DNA from: JAIEPT01 sp038217425
GTDB taxonomy: Bacteria; Planctomycetota; Planctomycetia; Gemmatales; Gemmataceae
DNA length: 60,336 bases
Assembly (NCBI GenBank): GCA_038217425.1
Contig: JBBQPM010000016.1
Span: 1 to 60,336, forward strand
Direction of reading: 5' to 3'
The notes beneath the pieces are model-generated. The model saw only the letters and a program-made list of their open reading frames with translations, was not told the origin of the DNA and did not search any database. The first letter of the stretch is position 1. Each line of letters begins with the position of its first letter. This document shows positions 50,789 through 58,895 of this stretch, piece by piece. A program made the position numbers and the translations under genes.

Positions 50789-51742
50789 CTAACGGCGTAC
50801 ATGCCCGTTTTTACTAGGTACCTTGCCTCGTCGCGCTTTGGGTCCGGGTTCGCGGGCGGGGAGGGCGCCCTTTTGCAAAAGTTCCAGAAAGGTTCGAGCG
50901 GCCTTGCTCAAACGATGGCCGCGCTTGACGACGATGCCCAGCGGTCTGACGAACTCGCATCCGAGCGTGGTCAGACCGACAAGCGTCTTCGCCTTGATCT
51001 CGCGCTGCAGCGTCGGTTCCGGGAGAAGGGCGACGCCCGCGCCGTGCAGGACGGATTGCTTGATGTTCTCGATGCTGTCGAATTCGTGGACCACGTCGAC
51101 GGCGACGTTGTGGGCGCGCAGGAATCGGTCGATCTTCTTGCGAATCACGAGGTTGCGATCGAAGTGGACGTACTTCTGCCCGTCGAGATCCATCATCGCC
51201 AGGGCGCCCTTGTCGGCGAGGGGATGATTGCGGGCGCAGGCGAGGATCATGCGTTCCTCGCGCCAGGGGAGCACCTGAATGCCGGCCGACTTGCGCGGAA
51301 ACGACACCAGCCCCATGTCGGCGGCGCCGTCCTCGACGCGCTGGTAGACGCGGTCGGGGTGCAGATACTCCAGCTGCACCTGCACCTTGGGCTGCAGCTC
51401 GTTGAACCGCTTGACGTACTCTTCCATGTCTCCCAGGCCGACCGAGTAAATGGCGGCGACCTGCACCATGCCGGTGACGTCGGCGTGGGCATGAGAGATC
51501 TTGGCTTCGAGTTCGTTGTACTGGTTGAGTAACGTCTGGCAGCCTTCGTAAAACGTTTGGCCCAAAGCGGTTAGCTGCAATGGACGGGTCGAACGGTCGA
51601 TGAGCTGGACGTCCATTCGGCGTTCGAGCTGGGACACGATTTGGCTGACGGCCGACTGGGTAATCCGGTTGGCCTGGGCCGCCTGCGAAAAACTACGCTG
51701 GCGAGCGACGTCGCAGAACACTTTTAGGGAGCCAAGATGCAT
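50789..51742 (-). CDS. LysR-family transcriptional regulator
   Basis: 317 aa. Residues 1-60 are the winged HTH (FCDVARQRSFSQAAQANRIT, QSAVSQIVSQLERRM) and 90-295 the periplasmic-binding-like effector domain (SIENIKQSVLHGAGVALLPE). A C-terminal 20-residue basic tail (PGPKARRGKVPSKNGHVRR) is extra. It lies 157 bases upstream of gltB on the same strand, so regulation of gltB is possible, as with GltC in Bacillus, but is inference. Confidence 0.93.
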   Translation of the reverse strand: MHLGSLKVFCDVARQRSFSQAAQANRITQSAVSQIVSQLERRMDVQLIDRSTRPLQLTALGQTFYEGCQTLLNQYNELEAKISHAHADVTGMVQVAAIYSVGLGDMEEYVKRFNELQPKVQVQLEYLHPDRVYQRVEDGAADMGLVSFPRKSAGIQVLPWREERMILACARNHPLADKGALAMMDLDGQKYVHFDRNLVIRKKIDRFLRAHNVAVDVVHEFDSIENIKQSVLHGAGVALLPEPTLQREIKAKTLVGLTTLGCEFVRPLGIVVKRGHRLSKAARTFLELLQKGALPAREPGPKARRGKVPSKNGHVRR

Positions 51743-51798
51743 AGGACCATGTTATCATCGAAAACGCTAATATCAAGAGGAGTCAACATAAAAATAAC

Positions 51799-53535
51799 TC
51801 ATCTTGTTTCGAAGAGTTCGCGGCGAATGCGGTCGGTTTCGCGGTCGATCTGCTCGGCGGTGGCGCCCAGGTCGCGGAGCAGGAATTCCGTCATCGCCAG
51901 CGCCACTTCCCCCTCTTCGGCGAAGACCGCGTCGGCGCCGGCGCGGCGCACGCCCGGGACTTCCCGCAGATAATTCGCGCGGGCAAAGACGCGGATCTGC
52001 GGATTGACCTCGCGCGCCATCCGAATCGCCTCTTCGCTGCCATGCATGCCCGACGAACTCAGGATGAACACCACTGCCTCCGCGGCGCCCGCTTCCACGA
52101 TCGTCTCCTTGTGCGTCGAGTCCCCGTACACCGCTCGCACCCCCGCGGCCAGGAGCCGATGCACCGTCTCGAGGTTGAGTTCGATCACCGTCGGCGCCAC
52201 ATTGTTCTCCGCGAGCAGACGCACCAATGTCTGCCCCACCGGGCCGTAGCCGACCACGATCGCCCGGCTTTTCTGCACCTCTTCGTCCGCAGGAATCGCC
52301 CGGACGCCGGAGAGTTCGACCTTCGCATAGGCGTTCAACCAACCGTTGACCCGCGGCATGCGTTTGGCGCGTTCTTCGAGCGCGTCGACGAGCCGGTACA
52401 GGATCGGATTGAGACTGATCGAAATGATGGCGGCAACGATGAGGGCGCTGAACGCCTCCTTGGGGAGCGTTTTCAGCTCCATGCCGAGCGTCGCCAGGAT
52501 GAAGGAGAACTCGCCGATCTGCGCCAGCGCGACGGCCACGGAGAGTGCGACGCGGAGCGGGTACTTGAGCAACAAGACGATGACGAGGGCGGCGAGGGGT
52601 TTGCCCAGCAGGATGATGGCGAGCGTCGCGGTCACCAGGAGCGGCGCGGTGAATACGAACGTCGGATCGAAGAGCATGCCGACGGAGACGAAGAAGAGGA
52701 CGGCGAAGGCGTCGCGCATGGGGAGCGCCTCCGCGGCCGCGCGGGAGCTAAACTCCGATCGTCCCACGATCATGCCGGCGAGGAAGGCGCCCAGGGCCAT
52801 CGACACGTCGAACAGAAGCGCCGAACTGACGGCAAACCCCAGCGCCACCACGAGCACGGTGAGCGTGAAGAGTTCGCGCGAGCGCGTGGCCGCGACTTTG
52901 GCGAGGAGCCAGGGTACGGCCCAGCCGCCGACGTAGACGACGATGGCCATCAAGAGGGCGATCTTCGCCAGCGCCACGAGCACCGCCTGCGCGATGGCCG
53001 CCGTTCCGGAGCTTTCTTCCTTGAGCAGGACGGGCATGAGCACCAGTACCAGGACTGTGAAAAGATCTTCGACGACGAGCCAGCCGACGGCGATATGTCC
53101 CGTCCGCGTGTGCAGGTCGTTGTTGTCCACGAGCACGCGCAGCAGGACGACGGTGCTGGCGACCGAGATGGCGAGTCCGAAAACCACGCCTTCCGCCCAG
53201 GACCAGCCGAACGCCAGCGCGACTCCGCACCCCAGCAGCGTCGCCGCCAGGCTTTGGCCGACCGCGCCCGGAATCGCCACCCGCCGTACCGCCAGCAGTT
53301 CCTTGAAGTGAAAGTGCAGCCCGACGCCGAACATGAGCAAGATCACGCCGATCTCCGCCAACTGCTCTGCAAGTTTATGATCGGCGACGAACCCCGGCGT
53401 GCTCGGCCCGACCGCGACCCCCGCGAGCAGGTAGCCGACAATGGGACTCAGGCCCATCCGCTGCGTCGCATACCCGAAAATGAGAGCCGCGGTCAAACCG
53501 CTCGTCAGCGTCAGAATGAGGTCGATGTTATGCAT
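51799..53535 (-). CDS. CPA2-type K+/Na+:H+ antiporter with TrkA-N domain (KefB-like)
   Basis: 578 aa. About twelve hydrophobic segments form the CPA2 (KefB/C) transporter, with motifs GYLLAGVAVGPSTPGFV, ADHKLAEQLAEIGVILLMFG and LGAFLAGMIVGRSEF. Residues about 415-530 are a Rossmann-like RCK domain (KSRAIVVGYGPVGQTLVRLL, GVRAVYGDSTHKETI). It exchanges monovalent cations for protons at the inner membrane. There is no glutathione-gating partner nearby. Confidence 0.93.
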   Translation of the reverse strand: MHNIDLILTLTSGLTAALIFGYATQRMGLSPIVGYLLAGVAVGPSTPGFVADHKLAEQLAEIGVILLMFGVGLHFHFKELLAVRRVAIPGAVGQSLAATLLGCGVALAFGWSWAEGVVFGLAISVASTVVLLRVLVDNNDLHTRTGHIAVGWLVVEDLFTVLVLVLMPVLLKEESSGTAAIAQAVLVALAKIALLMAIVVYVGGWAVPWLLAKVAATRSRELFTLTVLVVALGFAVSSALLFDVSMALGAFLAGMIVGRSEFSSRAAAEALPMRDAFAVLFFVSVGMLFDPTFVFTAPLLVTATLAIILLGKPLAALVIVLLLKYPLRVALSVAVALAQIGEFSFILATLGMELKTLPKEAFSALIVAAIISISLNPILYRLVDALEERAKRMPRVNGWLNAYAKVELSGVRAIPADEEVQKSRAIVVGYGPVGQTLVRLLAENNVAPTVIELNLETVHRLLAAGVRAVYGDSTHKETIVEAGAAEAVVFILSSSGMHGSEEAIRMAREVNPQIRVFARANYLREVPGVRRAGADAVFAEEGEVALAMTEFLLRDLGATAEQIDRETDRIRRELFETR

Positions 53536-53592
53536 GTCGTCATGCTAGCTTTTTGAGTTGTGACCGGCCTGGCGCCGGCATACACTGAGGCG

Positions 53593-54693
53593 ATGAAAAC
53601 GACTTTGCAACTCCTCGTCCTTTGCATCCCGGCGCCGCTGCTGGCCCAACCGTTGCCCGCGATTCAGACCGTCACGTTCGAGCGTGGCTTCCGCGTCAAC
53701 GGCGCGCCGTTCTTCCCGATTCTCCTCTACGACGCGCCGACCGATGACGCCACGCTCAAGGAACTCCGCGACTTCGGCTTCAACGTGCTCACCTGCAAGC
53801 CCGCCGTCACCGATGACTTGCGGACCCGGGGTTTCTACGGCGCCGTCCATCCGGGCAAGAAGATCGACAGCCTGGAGGGTGTTCTCTTTGCCATCGGACC
53901 CGATAGTCCGGCAATGTACCTGAAGAAAGACCTGCTCGCCCAGGTCGCGGAGGCGAACGCGAAGGTACGAGCCATCGCGCCGGGCCGGCCGGTGATGAAC
54001 GCCATCGGTTATTGGGAGGACGAACCCGCGGGCGTCTTCGCCGGGAAGCTGCCGTCGAAGCTCAAGTACGACGATCTCGCCGCCGCCATCGACGTCTCGG
54101 CGCCGTACTTGTATCCCGTGCCGTACCAACCGGTCGCCAGCGTCGGCGACGCGGTGGCCCGCGCGCGGATCGCCACGGATGGGAAGAAGCCGTTGCTGCC
54201 GATCTTGCAACTCTTCGCCTGGAAGAAGGAAGACCGCTATCCCACGCCCGCCGAGCTGCGCTGCATGACGATGTTGGCGCTCGTCGAAGGGGCGCACGGG
54301 ATCGGGTTTTATTCGTACAGCCACGTCACGGGGCATCCCAAGACGACGATTGCCGCGGTTCAGCCCGAGTTGTGGCAGAGCATGAAGGATCTCAACGGCG
54401 CGATCGCCGACCTCGGCCCGCGCTTGCTACGAGGCCAGGCCGTCGCCGCGTTTGCGCTCGACAAGGTCGGCCCGGTGAAAATGAGAGCCGTCCAGGAAAA
54501 GGCCAGCATTTACGCGGTGCTCGTCAACACGGCGCCGACCCGGCAAACGGCGCGGCTCGTCTGGAACGACGCCGGCGCCACGGGCCATTTGAAGCGCCGG
54601 GAAGGCAAGTCCGTCGAGATCGCGCAGGGCGCCGCCGTGCTGACGCTCGAGCCGTTCGGCGTGGAAGTCGTTCACTGGGCGAAGTCGCCTTGA
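53593..54693 (+). CDS. Secreted TIM-barrel-like protein
   Basis: 366 aa. Signal peptide MKTTLQLLVLCIPAPLLAQ. The rest resembles the (beta/alpha)8 barrel of glycoside-hydrolase-like proteins: GFRVNGAPFFPILLYDAPTD at the N-terminus, VMNAIGYWEDEPAGVF in the middle, ALVEGAHGIGFYSY and a small C-terminal beta domain. Glu/Asp residues in YWEDEP are candidate catalytic acids. A family cannot be assigned from sequence by eye. Convergent with the rne gene; a terminator separates them. Confidence 0.75.
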   Translation: MKTTLQLLVLCIPAPLLAQPLPAIQTVTFERGFRVNGAPFFPILLYDAPTDDATLKELRDFGFNVLTCKPAVTDDLRTRGFYGAVHPGKKIDSLEGVLFAIGPDSPAMYLKKDLLAQVAEANAKVRAIAPGRPVMNAIGYWEDEPAGVFAGKLPSKLKYDDLAAAIDVSAPYLYPVPYQPVASVGDAVARARIATDGKKPLLPILQLFAWKKEDRYPTPAELRCMTMLALVEGAHGIGFYSYSHVTGHPKTTIAAVQPELWQSMKDLNGAIADLGPRLLRGQAVAAFALDKVGPVKMRAVQEKASIYAVLVNTAPTRQTARLVWNDAGATGHLKRREGKSVEIAQGAAVLTLEPFGVEVVHWAKSP

Positions 54694-54746
54694 GGATTCG
54701 ACCTTTGAAGGGTTCGTGCAACGCACTCAGGGAGACGCCAAAACAA

Positions 54747-54778
54747 AAGAAGCACGCGGAGCCGTCCGCGTGCTTCTT
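54747..54778. terminator. Bidirectional intrinsic terminator
   Basis: Exact 14-bp arms aagaagcacgcgga (54747-54760) and tccgcgtgcttctt (54765-54778) with loop gccg. On the minus strand it is followed by ttttgttttgg, ideal for ending rne. On the plus strand it serves the TIM-barrel gene. Confidence 0.88.
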
Positions 54779-54798
54779 GCGATTCACATACTACGAAA

Positions 54799-57708
54799 CT
54801 ATCGGTAATTATCCCGCCGACGACTTTGCGGCAATCTCGGCGGATCCTCGAACGGCGAACACGTCATCGAATTGCCGTGACCGTCGAAACACGTGAACTC
54901 CAGGAACTCGGGGGCCACGTCGCGCTTCGGCTTGATCGTCACGCCCTTCTTGCCTAGCTCTTCGAGCTTGGCGATCTCGAGACGTTTGCGGTTGAGAAGG
55001 TAGTTGGCGACCTCCTCGTGCACGCGCACCTCGAGGCTCTGGAAGTGTTCCTTGCTGAGCGCGAGTTGCAGGAGACGCATGACGTCGATGCTCATGCTTT
55101 CGGTCGTCTTGACCTGGCCTGTCGCCTTGCAGTGGCTGCACTCGGAGTAGACGCTGCGCTTGAGCGACGGCCGGATGCGTTGGCGCGTCATCTCGATGAT
55201 GCCGAACTGCGACATGCGCAGGATTTTGGTCCGCGCCCGGTCGCGCGACATGGCGTCGCGGATCGCGCGCTCGACGTTGCGGCGATGGCGTTCGTCGCGC
55301 ATGTCGATGAAGTCGTTGACGATCACGCCGCCAAGATCGCGGAGACGAAGCTGACGCGCGATTTCCTTCGCGGCCTGCATGTTCATCTGGTACGCGGTCG
55401 CCTCGGCGTTGTGGTTGTCCGCACGGAAGCTGCCGCTGTTGACGTCGATGGCCACCAACGCTTCGGTCTGATCGATCACGAGCGAGCCGCCCATGGGGAG
55501 TTCGACGCGGCGCTGCTGGATGCGGGCGATTTCGTGTTCGATGCCGTGCTTGTGAAACATCGGTTCAACCGATTCCCAGAACTTGATGCGTTCGGCGAAC
55601 CTCGGCATTACGACTTCCATGAACTCCTTGGCGAGTTCGTAGGAACCCTTCTCGTCGATGGTGATCGATTCGATGTCGCTGGCGAAGATGTCGCGGATGG
55701 TGCGGGTCACCATGTCGCTTTCCTGGTAGATCTTGACCGGCGATTTCAGCTTGCGAATCCGGCGCACGACCATGCGCCACAACCGTGCGAGATACAGGAG
55801 ATCGCGCTGCAGCTCTTTCTGGGTGCGGTCCTGGCCGGCGGTGCGGATGATGAAGCCGAGTCCCTTGGGGGGTTCGAGTTCGTTCATGATGGTGCGCAGG
55901 CGCCGGCGGGTTTCTTCGTCTTCGATTTTGCGTGAGACGCCGATGCGGGACAGGCCAGGCATGAGGACGAGGTACCGGCCCGCGATGCTGATGTAGGTGC
56001 TGAGGGTCGGGCCCTTGGTGCCGATGCCGTCTTTGATGACCTGGACCAGGACTTCTTGGCCGCGGCGAAAGACATCTTGGATCAACGGCTTGGGCCGGCC
56101 GAAGCCGCCGCTGGGTCGACTGCCGCTGCCTTGGCCCATGGGAGCGCCTCGGCGACCGGCGTCGCGTCCGCCGTCTCGGCCGCCATCGCGACCTCGGCCG
56201 CCGTCACGTCCCCGACCGCCGTCGCGGCCGCCGTCACGACTTCGGCCGCCGTCGCGTCCCCGGCCGCCGTCGCGACTGGAGGGACCTCGGCGGTCGTCGC
56301 GCCGGCCGTCGCCTTGCGGTCGGCGTTCGTTGCGGCGCGGCGGGCCGTCCTCCATGTCGTCGAACGCGGGATGAAAATTCGGGTCTTCGTGCGGTTCGCG
56401 GTCGGGCGTGTCGATCTCTTGAATGAAGACGTTCTCGCCTTCCTCGCCCGGTTCCGCCATCATCGGTTGCGGCGGCATCGCCTGGGCGTCGACCATGTCG
56501 TCTTCGGAAATGTCGAGTTCCTCGATTTCGTTCACTTCTACGTAGTCATCCGACGGAGCGGAGAGGCCTTCGCTCTCGCCCAGCGAGGACGGCGCCCGGG
56601 AACCGAACGAAAATTCGTCGTCAAGGTCCGGAAGCGGCGCTCGGGGCGCGTGCGCCTGGGTCGGCTGCTCGCGCGGCTCTTCCGGCGGACGCGATTCGAC
56701 TTTCGGCGCCGGCTTGGGTTCGTGGCGCGGCGGACGCATCGAAAAGCTCAAGTCCTCGTCCAGGAAATCGGGACGCGATTCCGTCGGGCGATCTTGATCT
56801 TCCTCGACGCGGCGCTCGGCCGACGGCATGACGTCGGGGCCGGCATCCTCCGCGGGGGCCTCGGCGTCGTCTTTCTTGGTGCGGCGCTTCTTGCCCGTGC
56901 GCGGCTTCTTCTCGGCGGCGCCGGCCGCCGGCGCTCGTCGGCGACGTTTCGGCTTGGCTTCCGCGTCTTCCGCCTCGGCCAGCGGCGCTTCCGGCACTTC
57001 CGACGATTCGGGCGCTTCCGCCGACTCCGCGGGCGCTGCCTCCGCTTGAACTTCCGCCGTCGGCAGAATCGGATCGGTCTCGCTCAGAGCCGGGGGATCG
57101 GGGACTTCGTTCTCCAGATCGACCTCACGCTGTTCGATCGCTTCCTCGCTCTTTTCCCAGGGCTCTTGCGGCATGGGGGGCTCGTACGGCACGTCGAGCG
57201 TTTCCATCTGGCTTTCGTCCTGGGGCCACTCGCGCTCCATCGGCGCTTCTTCGGAGATCGTCTCCATCGACTCGAAGGTCTGCGGGTCGGCGTGCAGCGG
57301 GGCTTCGAAAATCTCTTGCCCGGCGCCTTCGTCGTAACGCGGCTGGCGCGGCGCCTGCCGTTGGCCTCCGCCCGAACGCCCGCGATCATTGGGACGGTCG
57401 TTGCGGTCGCCCGATCGGCCCCGGTCGCGTGGCGAGCGTCGGCTTCCTTCGCCGTGTCCGGGGAGGTGGCTGTAATACGCGGGCTCGACGTCCGAAATGT
57501 GCAAAAAGCCGTTGCGGCCTTCGCCGAAATCGATGAACGCGGCCTGGATGCTCGGCTCGATGTTGACGACCCGGCCCTTGTAGATGTTGCCCACGAAACT
57601 TTCGTGGCTCGTGCGTTCCACGTAGAGTTCTTCCAGAACTCCATCCTCGAGGATCGCGATGCGAATCTCCTCGGGCTGTAGAACGTTGATCAGCATTTCC
57701 TTCTTCAT
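54799..57708 (-). CDS. rne: RNase E/G family endoribonuclease with giant disordered insertion in S1 domain
   Basis: 969 aa. The first 85 residues begin the S1 domain (FVGNIYKGRVVNIEPSIQAA, FIDFGEGRNGFLHISDV). A 450-residue low-complexity insertion (acidic, Pro/Glu-rich, with RG-rich blocks such as RGRDGGRSRDGGRDGG at about 475-525) then splits it. The S1 resumes near 540 (RGQEVLVQVIKDGIGTKGP). Catalytic Asp residues lie in VAIDVNSG (near 752) and VNDFID (near 799), and a zinc-link CSHCKATG near 856. RNase E/G cleaves single-stranded RNA. The insertion is far larger than I expect for the family. It is 46 bases downstream of the DUF2344 gene. Confidence 0.93.
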   Translation of the reverse strand: MKKEMLINVLQPEEIRIAILEDGVLEELYVERTSHESFVGNIYKGRVVNIEPSIQAAFIDFGEGRNGFLHISDVEPAYYSHLPGHGEGSRRSPRDRGRSGDRNDRPNDRGRSGGGQRQAPRQPRYDEGAGQEIFEAPLHADPQTFESMETISEEAPMEREWPQDESQMETLDVPYEPPMPQEPWEKSEEAIEQREVDLENEVPDPPALSETDPILPTAEVQAEAAPAESAEAPESSEVPEAPLAEAEDAEAKPKRRRRAPAAGAAEKKPRTGKKRRTKKDDAEAPAEDAGPDVMPSAERRVEEDQDRPTESRPDFLDEDLSFSMRPPRHEPKPAPKVESRPPEEPREQPTQAHAPRAPLPDLDDEFSFGSRAPSSLGESEGLSAPSDDYVEVNEIEELDISEDDMVDAQAMPPQPMMAEPGEEGENVFIQEIDTPDREPHEDPNFHPAFDDMEDGPPRRNERRPQGDGRRDDRRGPSSRDGGRGRDGGRSRDGGRDGGRGRDGGRGRDGGRDGGRDAGRRGAPMGQGSGSRPSGGFGRPKPLIQDVFRRGQEVLVQVIKDGIGTKGPTLSTYISIAGRYLVLMPGLSRIGVSRKIEDEETRRRLRTIMNELEPPKGLGFIIRTAGQDRTQKELQRDLLYLARLWRMVVRRIRKLKSPVKIYQESDMVTRTIRDIFASDIESITIDEKGSYELAKEFMEVVMPRFAERIKFWESVEPMFHKHGIEHEIARIQQRRVELPMGGSLVIDQTEALVAIDVNSGSFRADNHNAEATAYQMNMQAAKEIARQLRLRDLGGVIVNDFIDMRDERHRRNVERAIRDAMSRDRARTKILRMSQFGIIEMTRQRIRPSLKRSVYSECSHCKATGQVKTTESMSIDVMRLLQLALSKEHFQSLEVRVHEEVANYLLNRKRLEIAKLEELGKKGVTIKPKRDVAPEFLEFTCFDGHGNSMTCSPFEDPPRLPQSRRRDNYR

Positions 57709-57754
57709 TACGATCCTCTCAAAGTGAGCGAAATAAAAACGTGTATGGTTGGAG

Positions 57755-58573
57755 TCAAGTTTCGAACGACAGCGGATTGGCAAAGAGGGGAGTCGCCGAC
57801 GCTTCGATGCGTACGGGCTCCTTCCGCGCCAAATCCGCAGCGGTCGCCGGCCGGGTGACTTCGCCCAGCTCCGGTAAAGGTCTGGATTCGAGCGGCACTT
57901 CATCGAGCAATTCGATGCGCGTCCGCTCCAGGATGGCCCCGTCGTCGAGCAAGTTCCGCAGCCCGAGCGCCTCGATGATTTCCACCGGCCGGGCGCTGCC
58001 GATCGGCGTGATCCAGAGGATCATCGAGATGGCTTCGGGCGAACCGACCAGCTCATGGACGTAGGGGCGAAGATTGATGCGCCGCGGTTCGGGCTTGGGG
58101 CGATACACCCAGCACGAATCCAGGGCGAGCCATTGGGCAATACGAGCGTCGAGATCGAGAACCGGCGCGTCGAGCACGAGGCGGTAGAACGCCCGACGCG
58201 GTTGTAGGGATGACTTGCTTTCGAGGCGGCGCGAATCCGTGAACTCCAGGCCCGGCGGCGCCCGGCGATTGAGACGTTCGCGCAGATCCTCGGGATCGAA
58301 CGATTCGGTGAGTTCGAGTTCGACGATTTCGTCGAGCCCGGCGATGCCCAGCGCGAGCGCTTGCGCGAAGGTGATCTTGGGTTGCGGATGAAAGCCCTGG
58401 GTGACGGCGAAGGGGATTTCGGCGCGGCGGAGCAGGCGTTCGCAGAGGTGCATGAGGTCGTGATGGCTGACCAGGCGCAGGCCGTCGATCTTGCGAAAGC
58501 GCAGGCGATATTTCCAGCGCGGGGGCGCCGGGGCAGTCGCGGGGACGGGAGGTGATGAATCTTCGGGCGCCAT
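57755..58573 (-). CDS. DUF2344 (TIGR03936) protein
   Basis: 272 aa. Family motifs YRLRFRKIDGLRLVSHHDLM and ITFAQALALGIAGLDEIVEL are clear. In many bacteria this domain is fused to or adjacent to a radical-SAM protein and precedes an RNase E/G gene, as it does here, so a role in RNA processing or modification is expected. Its exact reaction is not established to my knowledge. No radical-SAM gene is visible in the window. Confidence 0.9.
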   Translation of the reverse strand: MAPEDSSPPVPATAPAPPRWKYRLRFRKIDGLRLVSHHDLMHLCERLLRRAEIPFAVTQGFHPQPKITFAQALALGIAGLDEIVELELTESFDPEDLRERLNRRAPPGLEFTDSRRLESKSSLQPRRAFYRLVLDAPVLDLDARIAQWLALDSCWVYRPKPEPRRINLRPYVHELVGSPEAISMILWITPIGSARPVEIIEALGLRNLLDDGAILERTRIELLDEVPLESRPLPELGEVTRPATAADLARKEPVRIEASATPLFANPLSFET

Positions 58574-58895
58574 GGCCGCCGAGCCCCGGCAGAGCCGGGG
58601 AATGTGGAAGGAGCGCCGCCTTCGCGGGCGCTGACTTCCGGTTCCTTGGGTACGGAACCCTCCAGGATGCGTGTTTCAAGAAAGGGGGCGCGAGGCCCGA
58701 TCGGGAAAGGATGGGTGCAAAGGAAGAAGGGGGGTCCAGTTGGAGAGTGTGAGCCCCGTTGCTCGTTTGCGTTTGACGGCCTACGTTGCGACCTTGGCCT
58801 GGGAGAGCAAATCGGCGAAACCGATTGAGTCCGGGCGTCCGGGAGACATGCAGCCGTCTGATTTTCCCGACTCCTGCCTTATTCGGCGGAGACCT
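58574..58895. other. 322-bp intergenic region
   Basis: Lies between the enzyme I gene and the DUF2344 gene, both minus strand. It has one short palindrome, ccccggc/gccgggg with loop aga (58584-58600), just before the DUF2344 start. Open frames crossing it on the plus strand show no family pattern. No promoter is called. Confidence 0.5.

Noticed and set aside
56150..56300. Short near-tandem repeats that recall a CRISPR array
   Set aside because: The units are 12-20 bp, in frame, and encode RG-rich residues of RNase E. There are no spacers and no cas genes.
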